NCBI GenBank assembly: GCA_050949905.1
Contig: JBMNGP010000034.1
Coordinates: forward strand, 62,001-126,000
Reading direction: 5' to 3'
From: DUML01 sp050949905
GTDB taxonomy: Bacteria > Bacillota > Desulfitobacteriia > Desulfitobacteriales > Syntrophobotulaceae
DNA length: 64,000 nt
Every line of letters starts with the position of its first letter. The stretch's first letter is position 1. Shown here in pieces: positions 1 to 8,735 of the stretch. The position numbers were made by a program, and so were the translations under genes. Under the pieces are notes generated by a model, which made no database searches, was not told the DNA's origin, and worked only from the letters and a program-made list of their open reading frames with translations.

Positions 1-1162
1 GATTGAACTTATCGCTTCGGAGAATTTCGTCAGCCGGGCAGTCATGGCCGCTCAGGGTTCGGTATTGACCAATAAGTATGCGGAAGGTTATCCTGGAAAA
101 AGGTATTATGGTGGCTGTGAATATGTTGACGTGGTTGAAGACCTGGCCAGAGAGAGAGTCAAAAAACTTTTTGGCGCTGAGCATGCTAATGTCCAGCCGC
201 ATTCCGGCGCTCAAGCCAATACGGCAGTTTACTTCGCTATTCTTAAGCCCGGGGACACCGTACTGGGGATGAATCTTGCACATGGGGGTCACCTAACCCA
301 TGGAAGCCCTGTAAATCTCTCCGGGATTTATTATAATTTTGTGGATTATGGAGTTACCAAGGACAGCGAGCTCCTAGATTACGAGGAGCTGAGGAGATTA
401 GCCCGGGAACATAGACCTAAGCTGATTGTCGGCGGTGCCAGTGCTTACCCCCGGCAAATAGATTTCCGCCTCATGCGGGAGATAGCTGATGAAGTAGGCG
501 CCTATTTAATGGTGGATATGGCGCACATTGCCGGCTTGGTAGCGGCCGGTTTGCATCCCAGTCCGATTCCCTACGCTCACTTTGTGACGACCACTACGCA
601 TAAAACCCTAAGAGGACCCAGAGGCGGCTTAATTCTTTGTGGTCAGGAATTTGCCCAGAAGATTGACAAGGCTATTTTCCCAGGGATTCAAGGCGGCCCC
701 TTAATGCATGTTATTGCTGCTAAAGCAGTGGCCTTTGGGGAGGCCCTTCAGCCTGAATTTAAAGCCTACCAGCAGCAAATTATGCATAATGCGCAAGCTT
801 TGGCTAAAGGCTTTTTAGCCAGGGGATTCCGCTTAGTTTCCGGGGGAACGGACAACCACCTGGTTCTTCTGGATATGCGCAGTAAAGGCTTGACCGGCAA
901 AGCGGCGGAAAAAATCTTGGATGATGTGGGGATTACCGTTAATAAGAATACTATCCCCTTTGATCCGGAGAGCCCCTTTGTTACCAGTGGGATTCGGATT
1001 GGCTCGCCGGCCGTTACCACCCGGGGAATGAAAGAGCCCGAAATGGATAAAATTGCGGAGGCTATAGACCTAGCCTTAACTGCCGGGGAAAACCGGGAAA
1101 AATTACAGCAGGCTGCCGGAATTGTAGCCGACCTTTGCGCTAAATTCCCCTTGTACAGGTAG
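1..1162 (+). CDS. glyA: Serine hydroxymethyltransferase, 5' end truncated by the window edge
   Basis: PLP enzyme that interconverts serine and glycine while charging tetrahydrofolate with a one-carbon unit in the cytosol. The reading frame is open from base 2 and begins with IELIASENF, a signature near the N terminus of SHMT, so only about the first 25 residues are missing. The active-site segment TTTTHKTLRGPRGG is present, with the PLP lysine codon near base 602. The family features GGxxxHL, VDMAHIAGL and the C-terminal SGIRIGSPA are also present. The gene ends at TAG, and a palindromic repeat rather than a simple terminator follows. upp lies 200 bp downstream on the same strand, a common Firmicute neighbour. 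Confidence 0.95.
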   Translation, partial: IELIASENFVSRAVMAAQGSVLTNKYAEGYPGKRYYGGCEYVDVVEDLARERVKKLFGAEHANVQPHSGAQANTAVYFAILKPGDTVLGMNLAHGGHLTHGSPVNLSGIYYNFVDYGVTKDSELLDYEELRRLAREHRPKLIVGGASAYPRQIDFRLMREIADEVGAYLMVDMAHIAGLVAAGLHPSPIPYAHFVTTTTHKTLRGPRGGLILCGQEFAQKIDKAIFPGIQGGPLMHVIAAKAVAFGEALQPEFKAYQQQIMHNAQALAKGFLARGFRLVSGGTDNHLVLLDMRSKGLTGKAAEKILDDVGITVNKNTIPFDPESPFVTSGIRIGSPAVTTRGMKEPEMDKIAEAIDLALTAGENREKLQQAAGIVADLCAKFPLYR

Positions 1163-1183
1163 AAAGCGTGCAAGCGCTTGACG

Positions 1184-1311
1184 TCGTCATTCGAGTCCTG
1201 GCGAAGGATTTTTTGCTGCATTACTCTCCCGCGTGTAACTAGGGTCTTTCTTGGAAAAGAATCCTTCGCTGCTTTCAGGATGACGAAAACCTTCGCTGCG
1301 TTTAGGACGGA
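1184..1311. repeat. Imperfect palindromic intergenic repeat (MITE/REP-like)
   Basis: The left arm (from 1184) reads CGTCATTCGAGTCCTGGCGA and continues AGGATTTTTT. The right arm (ending 1285) reads in reverse complement CGTCATCCTGAAAGCAGCGA then AGGATTCTTTT. The arms enclose a central part with CCCGCG. A third, partial copy of the right-arm tail (CCTTCGCTGCGTTTAGGACG) follows at about 1290-1310. The arm resembles the GTCATCCTGAGCG...CGAAGGATC element scattered between genes in many bacteria. That match is from memory and was not searched. The structure could also act as the glyA terminator. Confidence 0.6.
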
Positions 1312-1362
1312 CAAATATCGAGGCGCATCGTCAATAATATCTTTAAGGAGTTGATAGGAACC

Positions 1363-1992
1363 ATGGGAAACATCTGTGTTTTGGATCATCCTTTAATTCA
1401 ACATAAACTGGCTCTGATCAGGGATGCAAGAACAAGCTCTAAGGAATTCCGTTCCTTAGTTGAGGAAGTTGCCATGCTCATGGCTTATGAAGTAACAAGA
1501 GATTTTCCTTTGGAAGAAGTTGAGATTTTAACGCCTGTGGCACCGGCCAAAGCCAAGAAAATAGCCGGCCGGAAAGTGGCTCTGGTGCCTATCTTAAGGG
1601 CAGGCCTGGGAATGGTTGACGGGATGCTGAAGTTAATCCCGGCGGCCAAAGTCGGGCATATTGGGCTTTACCGGGATCACGAAACCTTAAAGCCTGTAGA
1701 ATACTATTGTAAAATGCCAACAGATATTGAGGAAAGGGATATTATCCTGATTGACCCCATGCTGGCTACCGGGGGCTCAGCCTCAGCAGCCATCGGCTTT
1801 ATCAAGGAACGGGGAGCTAAAAATATTAAGCTAATGTGCCTGATTGCTGCTCCGGAAGGAATTGAGGCCGTTCAAAAGAGCCATCCGGATGTAGATATTT
1901 TTGTAGCCGCAGTTGATGACTGCTTAAATGAACATGCCTACATAGTGCCTGGCCTCGGGGATGCCGGCGACAGGCTGTTTGGCACCAAATAA
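1363..1992 (+). CDS. upp: Uracil phosphoribosyltransferase
   Basis: Pyrimidine salvage enzyme: uracil + PRPP gives UMP + PPi. The 209-residue length is typical. The PRPP-binding loop appears as DIILIDPMLATGGSA and the uracil-binding tail as VPGLGDAGDRLFGT, both diagnostic. The frame is open from a TTG at 1351, but that codon abuts the AAGGAG, which is too close. ATG at 1363 gives the family N terminus MGNICVLDHPLIQHKL and sits 12 bases after the AAGGAG at 1345. A terminator hairpin follows the gene. Confidence 0.95.
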   Translation: MGNICVLDHPLIQHKLALIRDARTSSKEFRSLVEEVAMLMAYEVTRDFPLEEVEILTPVAPAKAKKIAGRKVALVPILRAGLGMVDGMLKLIPAAKVGHIGLYRDHETLKPVEYYCKMPTDIEERDIILIDPMLATGGSASAAIGFIKERGAKNIKLMCLIAAPEGIEAVQKSHPDVDIFVAAVDDCLNEHAYIVPGLGDAGDRLFGTK

Positions 1993-2098
1993 GCCCCTAA
2001 ATACTAAGATATAAAGAAGTATTTTGAAAAACCATATGGCAACCGCTAAAAAGTATAATGTTAAACCAATTAACCATTTAGCGATTAATTAATTGTAA

Positions 2099-2142
2099 TA
2101 GTCGAAAAAGCACCAGCCTGCGGGCGCTCTTTTGACTTTTTT
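2099..2142 (+). terminator. Rho-independent terminator after upp
   Basis: An inverted repeat of the form AGTCGAAAAAGC ... GCTCTTTTGACT (one mismatch/bulge) encloses a GC-rich loop and is followed by TTTTTTATT. It lies between upp and the hemerythrin-like gene. Confidence 0.65.
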
Positions 2143-2171
2143 ATTAACTAAATTACAAAGGAGATGAGAAG

Positions 2172-2585
2172 ATGGTTACTGACCTGGTGAAACTGCAGCA
2201 CCAACAGATCCGCAAAGCCCTGCAGGAATTGCAGGAAGATGTTTACAATGAAGAAGACGTTAAAAAGAATCAACTGTGGATCGCCTTAAGAATCGGTACT
2301 CTTACCGGAATCCTATTAATGCACCTCAAGTATGAAGATGAATACTTGTACCCGGTTTTACTCCAGCATCCTAAAGAGGAAGTCCGGAAAATGTCGGAGC
2401 AATACATCAGGGAAATGGGCAACCTTTCCAAGGTTTTTGAGGACTATAAAGCTAAATATCTTAAAGTGCCCAACTCCATCAGGGAAAACTCCAGCCAATT
2501 CATTGCCGAAACTAATGCCATTCTCTATGCTATTTCCAAACGGGTGGAAAAGGAGGAGCATGAGTTGTTTCCTCTCGTAGGCTAA
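2172..2585 (+). CDS. Hemerythrin-like HHE cation-binding domain protein
   Basis: A 137-residue soluble helical protein. A near-N-terminal His (LQHQQI), the HxxxE element in LLMHLKYEDEYLYP and a C-terminal KEEHELFP match the four-helix di-iron hemerythrin/HHE pattern. Such proteins bind O2, NO or iron, or repair Fe-S centres; the role here cannot be told from sequence. The start is ATG after AAAGGAGATGAGAAG. A small membrane protein follows 32 bp downstream and may be co-transcribed. Confidence 0.8.
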   Translation: MVTDLVKLQHQQIRKALQELQEDVYNEEDVKKNQLWIALRIGTLTGILLMHLKYEDEYLYPVLLQHPKEEVRKMSEQYIREMGNLSKVFEDYKAKYLKVPNSIRENSSQFIAETNAILYAISKRVEKEEHELFPLVG

Positions 2586-2617
2586 AAAGACCATTTCTTT
2601 AGAAAGAGGGAACACAG

Positions 2618-2929
2618 ATGCCTTCTTTAGCAGTTTACTTTATTGGCTGGCCCGGAATTATTGCTTCCTTGCTTTTGCTGGCTGCCGGTCTGACCAGAAA
2701 AAGACCAGGGTTAATAATTCTGGGGGCAATTCTGGCAGTCCCTATCTCCTGGTATTTAGGGTCCACGCCTTTGTTCAGGTATGTTTTGTACTTTATGCCG
2801 CTTTTGTTAACCGGTTCGGCTCTGGCTATGCGTTATCAGAAAATGATCTTGGCCTGGCTTTTAGTTATTCCTTATGTAATGCTCATAGCTTGGCTGGCCG
2901 TAAGTGTAATAAGCCAAGGCCAGGCGTAA
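2618..2929 (+). CDS. Small hydrophobic membrane protein of unknown function
   Basis: 103 residues with about four predicted membrane segments (near residues 7-24, 29-46, 52-67 and 76-98) separated by short basic loops such as TRKRPG. It has a plausible AGAGGG ribosome site and lies 32 bp after the hemerythrin-like gene, so the two probably form a bicistron. I do not recognise the family. Confidence 0.7.
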   Translation: MPSLAVYFIGWPGIIASLLLLAAGLTRKRPGLIILGAILAVPISWYLGSTPLFRYVLYFMPLLLTGSALAMRYQKMILAWLLVIPYVMLIAWLAVSVISQGQA

Positions 2930-3075
2930 GTGCCTAGCAATATGAAGTAACATCTTGGATGCAAGGTAATGACAGGCCTTAGCCTAAGTTGTATACTAGG
3001 ATTAAAATGACTTAAATTTTTCTTAATTTTGGGATAAAAACAGGAATAATTTCCTAAAATCAGAGGAGAAAAGAC

Positions 3076-3528
3076 ATGGCTAACCAAACCAGACCGTCCT
3101 GGGATGAGTACTTTCTGGAAATTGCCGGGATAGTCGCGAAAAGATCCACGTGTCTAAGGCGCAACTACGGCGCCGTGATTGTCAAGGATAATATTATTAT
3201 CAGTACCGGCTATAACGGGGCGGCACGCGGGGAACCCAACTGTATAGATACAACGGAATGTGTGCGCGAGAAGTATAATATTCCTAAGGGGGAGCGCTAC
3301 GAATTATGTGTAGCCGTTCATGCCGAGCAAAACGCTATAATTGCGGGTGATCCGGTCAAAATGCAGGGAGCTACGATTTATATTGCCGGCTCTGCCCGCG
3401 ATGGAGGGCCGGCTTCCGGGGAACCTTGCCTGCTTTGCCGACGGATGATCAAAAATGCTTTAATCAGAAGGGTAGTTTACCTCGACGAAAATGGCAAGAA
3501 GAAAAATATCAGATTTGAACAGATTTAG
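3076..3528 (+). CDS. comEB: Deoxycytidylate (dCMP) deaminase, ComEB type
   Basis: Zinc enzyme that converts dCMP to dUMP for dTTP synthesis. The 150-residue protein carries the deaminase zinc site as HAEQNAI (His ligand plus catalytic Glu) and PCLLCRRMI (two Cys ligands). It also has SWDEYFLEIA and STGYNGAARG, which are typical of the family. The start is ATG after AGAGGAGAAAAGAC. In other Clostridia it often sits between upp and wecB, as here. The symbol follows B. subtilis; a role in competence is not implied. Confidence 0.92.
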   Translation: MANQTRPSWDEYFLEIAGIVAKRSTCLRRNYGAVIVKDNIIISTGYNGAARGEPNCIDTTECVREKYNIPKGERYELCVAVHAEQNAIIAGDPVKMQGATIYIAGSARDGGPASGEPCLLCRRMIKNALIRRVVYLDENGKKKNIRFEQI

Positions 3529-3552
3529 CCCGATTCTGGCTTACAAAGACCT

Positions 3553-3576
3553 AAAGCACCTCGAGCTGCTTTTTCT
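3553..3576 (+). terminator. Terminator after the dCMP deaminase gene
   Basis: A short hairpin AAAGCA ... TGCTTT with an eight-base loop, followed by TTCTC. The stem is modest. Confidence 0.45.
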
Positions 3577-3609
3577 CAACTAGGCTTGATTTCCCAAGAT
3601 GACCGTGTG

Positions 3610-3618
3610 TGTTATAAT
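3610..3618 (+). promoter_or_regulatory. Extended -10 promoter for wecB
   Basis: TGTTATAAT is a TGn extended -10 element about 87 bp before the wecB start. No good -35 lies at 17 bp, as is common with extended -10 promoters. Confidence 0.45.
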
Positions 3619-3704
3619 GGGCTAAATCAGAAGCGATAGTTGGCTAGTAGAAATAGCTCACAGAGTTAATATTTAGAGAAACAGGTAATTCGGAGGAAGC
3701 TGAC

Positions 3705-4886
3705 GTGAAACAAAAGCAGTTTAAGGTTATGCCGGTATTTGGAACCAGGCCGGAAGCTATTAAAATGGCACCTGTTATTAAGGCTTTAGAAAAGCAGGAA
3801 ACAATGGACTGCCGGGTTGTGGTTACAGCCCAGCACCGGGAGATGTTGGATCAAGTACTGCGCCTTTTTGCCATAGTTCCCAACTATGACCTCGATTTAA
3901 TGCGTCCGGGTCAATCTTTAGCCGGGTTAACTGCGAGAGTAATAGAAGGCCTTGATAACATTTTTTCCCGGGAAAAGCCGGACATGGTCCTGGTGCAAGG
4001 TGATACGACAACAACTTTTGTTGCCGCTTTGGCAGCCTTCTATCGGAAGATTCCCATTGGGCATATCGAAGCAGGTTTAAGGACAGGTCAAAAATATTCG
4101 CCTTGGCCGGAAGAAATTAACCGTAAACTGACTAGCGGGCTGGCTGATCTTCATTTTGCTCCGACTGAGCTGGCTAAAGAGAACTTACTGCGCGAAGGCT
4201 ATAAGCCCTCCGGTATCTATGTGACCGGCAATACGGTAATTGATGCCCTGCTGGCTACCGTACGGCAGGAATATAAGTTTCAGGATGAAAAGCTAGCGCA
4301 GATCTTAAAGCAAAACGAAAATAAACGCCTTTTGCTCATGACCACTCACCGGCGGGAAAACTGGGGAGAGCCATTAAGGCAGATATATCAAGCCCTCGCT
4401 GCGATTTTAGAGGCTTATCCGGATACCTATGTTATCTTCCCGGTGCATAAGAATCCTACTGTAAGGCAAGTTGTAAACGAAATATTGGGAGACAATGAAC
4501 GGGTCTACCTCATAGAACCCCTGGAGTATGAGCCTTTTGTCAATCTTTTGGCCAAAGCCTATCTGATTCTCACCGATTCCGGCGGGATTCAGGAGGAAGC
4601 CCCTTCTTTGGGCAAACCGGTACTCTGTGTGCGGGACACCACGGAACGGCCTGAAGCGGTAGCAGCCGGTACGGTTTTACTGGTAGGCACAGACTATGCC
4701 GGAGTTTATGCCAACATAGAAAAATTGCTAATGAATGCTCAGGTCTACCGGCAAATGGCGCAAACAGCTAATCCCTATGGGGATGGCTTGGCAAGTGAAA
4801 GAATCTCTGAAATTGTCGTCAAACATTTAAACACAAATTCTGAACTTGTTCTTGACTTGGACGTGCTTCGGACAATTTACCAATAA
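3705..4886 (+). CDS. wecB: UDP-N-acetylglucosamine 2-epimerase (non-hydrolysing)
   Basis: Interconverts UDP-GlcNAc and UDP-ManNAc, the precursor for teichoic-acid linkage units and other surface glycans. The 393-residue length fits. Motifs seen are FGTRPEAIKM at the N terminus, GDTTTTF, HIEAGLRTG, PEEINRKL, TTHRRENWG and DSGGIQEEAPSLGKPVL with the UDP-binding glutamates. GTG at 3705 follows CGGAGGAAGC. The product may supply the tagA/wecG-type transferase encoded near 43.6 kb. Confidence 0.95.
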   Translation: MKQKQFKVMPVFGTRPEAIKMAPVIKALEKQETMDCRVVVTAQHREMLDQVLRLFAIVPNYDLDLMRPGQSLAGLTARVIEGLDNIFSREKPDMVLVQGDTTTTFVAALAAFYRKIPIGHIEAGLRTGQKYSPWPEEINRKLTSGLADLHFAPTELAKENLLREGYKPSGIYVTGNTVIDALLATVRQEYKFQDEKLAQILKQNENKRLLLMTTHRRENWGEPLRQIYQALAAILEAYPDTYVIFPVHKNPTVRQVVNEILGDNERVYLIEPLEYEPFVNLLAKAYLILTDSGGIQEEAPSLGKPVLCVRDTTERPEAVAAGTVLLVGTDYAGVYANIEKLLMNAQVYRQMAQTANPYGDGLASERISEIVVKHLNTNSELVLDLDVLRTIYQ

Positions 4887-4948
4887 TTCCCCAAGAAAAA
4901 TAATACAAGTTATCTTATTAACCATTAGAATTTATCTTATTTCCTATT

Positions 4949-4988
4949 GCCGCTGCCTTTGCTAAAAAGGATGCGGCTTTGTTAATTT
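4949..4988 (+). terminator. Possible terminator after wecB
   Basis: GCCGCTGCC pairs imperfectly with GGATGCGGC around a ten-base loop, followed by TTTGTTAATTT. The U-tract is weak. Confidence 0.4.
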
Positions 4989-5022
4989 AACCACATCCCA
5001 GCGCACTACTATTTTTGATTAA

Positions 5023-5030
5023 TAAATTAA
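5023..5030. repeat. Left target-site duplication of the IS
   Basis: TAAATTAA directly abuts the left inverted repeat and is identical to 6539-6546. Confidence 0.85.
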
Positions 5031-6538
5031 CTCAACTTTCGCATAGCAAAAGTTTGCTCTAAGCCAGTCACAGACTGGGTTTGGCCAAAATAAATTTGTT
5101 TATTGACAGGAAAACACCTTTCAAAGTTGGTAAAATGGAAGTAACCCAACTAACCATAATTCCAACAGAAAGGTGCGTACTTCAATGATACAACACAACT
5201 CTCTGTCTGAACAGCATTATAATTACTTTTCTTTAATTTTCTCTTCCCTTAAAATCAGTCAACTTCTTCGAAAAGCAGGAATTCGTAAGACCTATGGCGT
5301 TTCAAGCTTTGCAGTATTCCAGATTATTTTTCAGTTAGTCTTTCAAGGCCGGAATTTATTCCGTTTGCTTGAAGGACATTGGTCTGAATCTCTTCCAGGT
5401 AAAGATGTGATTTACCGGTTTCTTAATGAATCCCGCTATAACTGGCGAAAGTTCTATCAACTGCTGAGCCTTCAGGTCGTAGAACGCTTCGAAAAACTCA
5501 CCTCCGCAAAACGTATCCGGGTGTTCATCGTCGATGATTCGGTAATGAACCGAGAGAGAAGCAAGAAAGTTGAACTTTTAGCCAGGATCTTTGACCATAT
5601 TTCGGGTCGCTTAATTCGTGGTTATAACTTGCTCACGCTGGGTTGGTCCGATGGTTATAGCTTTGTACCTATTGACTTTACTCTCTTAAGTTCTGCTAAG
5701 GCTAAAAACCGTCTTTGCGAAATGAAGAAGGATTTAGACAAACGATCCATCGGCTATAAGCGGCGTGTTGAAGCCTTAAGCCACAAACCGGATGCTGTGG
5801 TTCAAATGCTTGAACGGGCTATAAAGGCTGGATTCACCGCAGATTACGTTCTGATGGATAGTTGGTTTACACAAGCACCATTGATTCAAAAGCTAATGGC
5901 TCAAAAGCTGCATGTCATTGGGATGGTCAAAGAACTTAAACAGCGTTACCTTGTTGAAGGAAAATCCTTGAGTTTAAGTGAGCTTTATGCCTCTGTTCCT
6001 AAAAACTCCAAAGCTACCATTTTAGGTTCAGTCCGAGTTCAAACGTCTTCAGGCTTACCCCTTAAAATTCTCTTCGTTCAGAATAGAAATAACCGGAGAG
6101 AATGGTTAGCCATTTTAACCACAGATTTATCGTTAGATGATTCTGAAGTTGTAAGAATTTATGGAATGCGTTGGAGCATTGAAACCTTTTTCAAAGTGGC
6201 TAAATCACACTTAAAGCTAGGGACTGAATTCCAAGGCCGATCCTTTGATATGATGATTAGCCATACAACCATTGTATTTTCCCGTTATCTCATCCTTGAA
6301 TGGGAACGAAGGGAAAATAATGATGAACGCTCTTTAGGAGGATTGTTCTACTTTTTTGCCGATGAAGTTGCAGACTTAGATTTAAAAACGGCATTACGGC
6401 AGCTTATGGCTTTTGTCTTAACGTTACTACCGAATAAACCAGAGAATTTCGAAGCACTAAGTCAATTACACAAATGGATTTGTGAATTGCCCAGTTATAT
6501 CAGGGCTTTATTCGCACAATTAGGGTGCGAAAGTTGAG
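5031..6538 (+). mobile_element. Complete IS4-family insertion sequence
   Basis: A 1508-bp element with perfect 13-bp terminal inverted repeats, CTCAACTTTCGCA at 5031 and its complement ending at 6538. It is flanked by identical 8-bp direct repeats TAAATTAA (5023-5030 and 6539-6546), the target duplication. It carries one uninterrupted transposase gene. Intact ends, intact duplication and an open frame indicate a recent, probably active insertion downstream of wecB. Confidence 0.9.
5185..6537 (+). CDS. IS4-family DDE transposase
   Basis: A 450-residue transposase that cuts and joins the ends of its own element. The DDE acidic residues lie in FIVDDSVMNR, VLMDSWFT and the Y-R-E-K signature YGMRWSIETFFKVAK, which defines the IS4 family. 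The frame is also open from GTG 5173; ATG 5185 is taken, with AGAAAGGTG upstream. The stop codon TGA (6535-6537) lies inside the right inverted repeat. No frameshift is seen. Confidence 0.9.
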   Translation: MIQHNSLSEQHYNYFSLIFSSLKISQLLRKAGIRKTYGVSSFAVFQIIFQLVFQGRNLFRLLEGHWSESLPGKDVIYRFLNESRYNWRKFYQLLSLQVVERFEKLTSAKRIRVFIVDDSVMNRERSKKVELLARIFDHISGRLIRGYNLLTLGWSDGYSFVPIDFTLLSSAKAKNRLCEMKKDLDKRSIGYKRRVEALSHKPDAVVQMLERAIKAGFTADYVLMDSWFTQAPLIQKLMAQKLHVIGMVKELKQRYLVEGKSLSLSELYASVPKNSKATILGSVRVQTSSGLPLKILFVQNRNNRREWLAILTTDLSLDDSEVVRIYGMRWSIETFFKVAKSHLKLGTEFQGRSFDMMISHTTIVFSRYLILEWERRENNDERSLGGLFYFFADEVADLDLKTALRQLMAFVLTLLPNKPENFEALSQLHKWICELPSYIRALFAQLGCES

Positions 6539-6546
6539 TAAATTAA
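6539..6546. repeat. Right target-site duplication of the IS
   Basis: TAAATTAA directly abuts the right inverted repeat and is identical to 5023-5030. Confidence 0.85.
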
Positions 6547-6720
6547 TAAAATAATTTTAATGCCCTTATTTTTAAAGATAGTTAATTTCAAAGGGGGCAT
6601 CAAACATCCATATATTAAAATGCTCAGAAAAAAGGATCAGCAGCGATCTCGTCGAAATAAAAAAATATTCTATCTGGCAAAACCTGGACAAAAATTTTAC
6701 GTCTATATACCATGAGGGGC

Positions 6721-6760
6721 TTTTAAATCTGAGGCAAGGGTTTTTAAATTTGAGGCGAGG
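6721..6760. repeat. Short direct repeat upstream of the lipoprotein remnant
   Basis: TTTTAAATCTGAGGCAAGG (6721-6739) recurs as TTTTAAATTTGAGGCGAGG (6742-6760), 17 of 19 bases identical. The second copy supplies the GAGG ribosome site of the remnant at 6773, so the copies look like a duplicated translation-initiation region. Confidence 0.55.
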
Positions 6761-6772
6761 AGTGATGAAAAA

Positions 6773-6986
6773 ATGAAAAGAGCGATAAGGGTGCTCGTGC
6801 TCATAGCGGCCATCATAAGTATCTTTGCAGTGGCTGCCTGCAACAGCCAACAGGATGCTTCTGCAGAATCCGAGTGAAAAACTGAAGGCAACGGGCGAAT
6901 GGGTCATTGAGTTTATCGTCAATGACCCGCTGGGTGATATTTATTTCACCTATTTGTCCTGCCACAGTACCTGGCCGGGAGTTTAA
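6773..6986 (+). pseudogene. Decayed lipoprotein gene related to the one at 8732
   Basis: The ATG at 6773 opens a lipoprotein signal peptide (KRAIRVLVLIAAIISIFAVAAC) that stops after 34 residues. In another frame, from 6891 to TAA 6984-6986, the sequence reads GEWVIEFIVNDPLGDIYFTY then LSCH. This closely matches CEWTVEFAVNDPEGDMYFTY then MSCS in the lipoprotein at 8732. The signal sequence and this later segment are thus joined by an out-of-frame deletion. A further open stretch ending DTLEFTVQARIHRELFS at 7113-7115 may be more debris. Confidence 0.7.
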
Positions 6987-7135
6987 GAGCCAGGAGTTTA
7001 AGGGGCGGGACTAAGCCGGGCGCTGCTGTAAGAAAAGAACCCTCAGCTGGCCCCGGCTAAAGACACCCTGGAATTCACCGTTCAGGCGAGGATTCACAGA
7101 GAATTGTTTAGTTAATAATGTATGGGGTGAATATC

Positions 7136-7858
7136 ATGAAGGTTATTAAAAAGGTTATTAAAAAAGTGATAATCCCGGTATTGATCATGCTGCTTTTGTT
7201 TTTGACCGCCTGTTCGTCTGCGTCGGATTCGTATGACTTCGAAACGGCGATCAGAAACGGTGATGTGGTGAATGTGCACGGCCAAACTTACAACGTTGAA
7301 CAGCTTGACGCTTTTCTGGCTAATGTAAAAAGCGGACACAAGGCCGAGGTTCAAATCACCGAGTACACTATCGAGGGTGATCCGATTTTGCAGATACTGG
7401 CATACGACGGGCAAGTCATCCGCTACACTTATGATAATTCCAGGGATAAGTTTGCCGGAAGCGATAAAGGCAAAAAACAGAGTGAAATGGTTGATATTCT
7501 CCAAGAAGAAAATGAGGACACTGTCATTTGGTATCTGGTCGACGCCCAGGGGAATAAAAACGCTATTTTCAACATGCAGAATACGGAGAGTGCCGAAGTC
7601 TCCATCGATAACACGCCTGACCACCAGAAATATATTATCAATGATTTAATGCAGCATCCGGAGTTGATTCCCTACGACGGAGTTTTGGGCGGAACAATGG
7701 GCTTCTACGACCCTGAAAGCATCCAAGTACTTTCCGACCGTTGGGTTTTTGCCGGTTTTGATGATGGGCATATCAATGGTTATATGCTGCTCAGCTATCG
7801 TATTAATGACGGGAAGATTTCCTGGGAGGTAATCGATTCCTATTTAGACGGGGAATAG
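7136..7858 (+). CDS. DUF4362-like secreted lipoprotein
   Basis: A 240-residue lipoprotein with a basic N terminus, a hydrophobic stretch and lipobox LTAC near residue 22, so probably anchored outside the membrane. The segment DFETAIRNGDVVNVHGQTYN, then ITEYTIEGDPILQIL, GQVIRYTYDNSRDKF and the following GSDKGKK, resembles the DUF4362 family of Bacillus and clostridial lipoproteins; function unknown. ATG 7136 follows GGGGTGAATATC and is preferred to the in-frame ATG 7118. The N terminus contains a duplicated 12-bp unit (KVIKKVIKKV). It heads a row of three lipoprotein genes. Confidence 0.75.
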   Translation: MKVIKKVIKKVIIPVLIMLLLFLTACSSASDSYDFETAIRNGDVVNVHGQTYNVEQLDAFLANVKSGHKAEVQITEYTIEGDPILQILAYDGQVIRYTYDNSRDKFAGSDKGKKQSEMVDILQEENEDTVIWYLVDAQGNKNAIFNMQNTESAEVSIDNTPDHQKYIINDLMQHPELIPYDGVLGGTMGFYDPESIQVLSDRWVFAGFDDGHINGYMLLSYRINDGKISWEVIDSYLDGE

Positions 7859-7880
7859 ATTCGGGGAGGGGGGGTATTTG

Positions 7881-8735
7881 ATGCGGAGAAAGATTTATCT
7901 TCTGATAATTATTATTATTTTGCTCATTTCCTTAGGCGCGGGGTGCAGCGATTCACAGGCGGGCGGTACCGCTGAACTCAGCCAGACGGATAAAGAGGCG
8001 GCCGTTGAAGTGGTGAGGAAGCATTTGGAAGGCAGGAAAAACGATTTTGGCGTGATCAACCTTTCCATTAATAGTGTTCAGGGAGTTGAGAACGCCCAGC
8101 ACCTGCAAAACATTCTGGAAGATGAAGATGCCGCCAAAATGGGACTGACCGAAGAAAACATCGCCCTGGTTGACGCTTATATCAATGTCCAGTATGATGG
8201 AACCAAAGTGCCCGATCAAAGCGGGGATAACGTGTATATCGGATTCACCCTTATCCGCCAGGACAAAGACAGTCCCTGGCTGATCAATACCTACGGCCAG
8301 GGTCTGGGCGGGGTTAACTTTATGGATTTTCAGAATCCTTATCCGGAGAGGAGCGCCGAGCTTTACGTCTGGAAAAATAAAGTGCTGACCGGTAATGACA
8401 ACACCTATTTCACAGTTCTGAGTGAGCATACCGACGCAATAAACGAAAACAGGACGGAAGGTGAGATTTACGATCTCGCTAGAGCCAGCGATAATCTCAA
8501 TCACATTAATCTCGAGCTAAACGGGATTCGCAACCTAACCTATCTGGCAATCTATCAAATGAACACAACCGATTTTACCAAAGAAGAAATGGAGTCCATC
8601 GCCAAGCAAATAACCCTCAATGCAGATAATCACAGCATTAGTATTGGCCTTTGGGAGCCGGAGTTAAGAGCGGGTTTAACAACTGGAGCTCCACAGAATC
8701 TCCTCAATAGGGGAAACAGAGAGGAGTGGGTATGA
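7881..8735 (+). CDS. Secreted lipoprotein of unknown family
   Basis: 284 residues with lipobox GAGC at residues 18-21, then a soluble domain. I do not recognise the family. Seen in it are an N-terminal helix AAVEVVRKHLEGRKNDFG, a probable beta domain with VDAYINVQYDG and WLINTYGQG, and a C-terminal half (about 180-284) ending in polar sequence. The start is ATG after GGAGGGGGGGTATTTG. Its TGA overlaps the ATG of the next gene (ATGA), so translation of the two is probably coupled. Confidence 0.7.
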   Translation: MRRKIYLLIIIIILLISLGAGCSDSQAGGTAELSQTDKEAAVEVVRKHLEGRKNDFGVINLSINSVQGVENAQHLQNILEDEDAAKMGLTEENIALVDAYINVQYDGTKVPDQSGDNVYIGFTLIRQDKDSPWLINTYGQGLGGVNFMDFQNPYPERSAELYVWKNKVLTGNDNTYFTVLSEHTDAINENRTEGEIYDLARASDNLNHINLELNGIRNLTYLAIYQMNTTDFTKEEMESIAKQITLNADNHSISIGLWEPELRAGLTTGAPQNLLNRGNREEWV

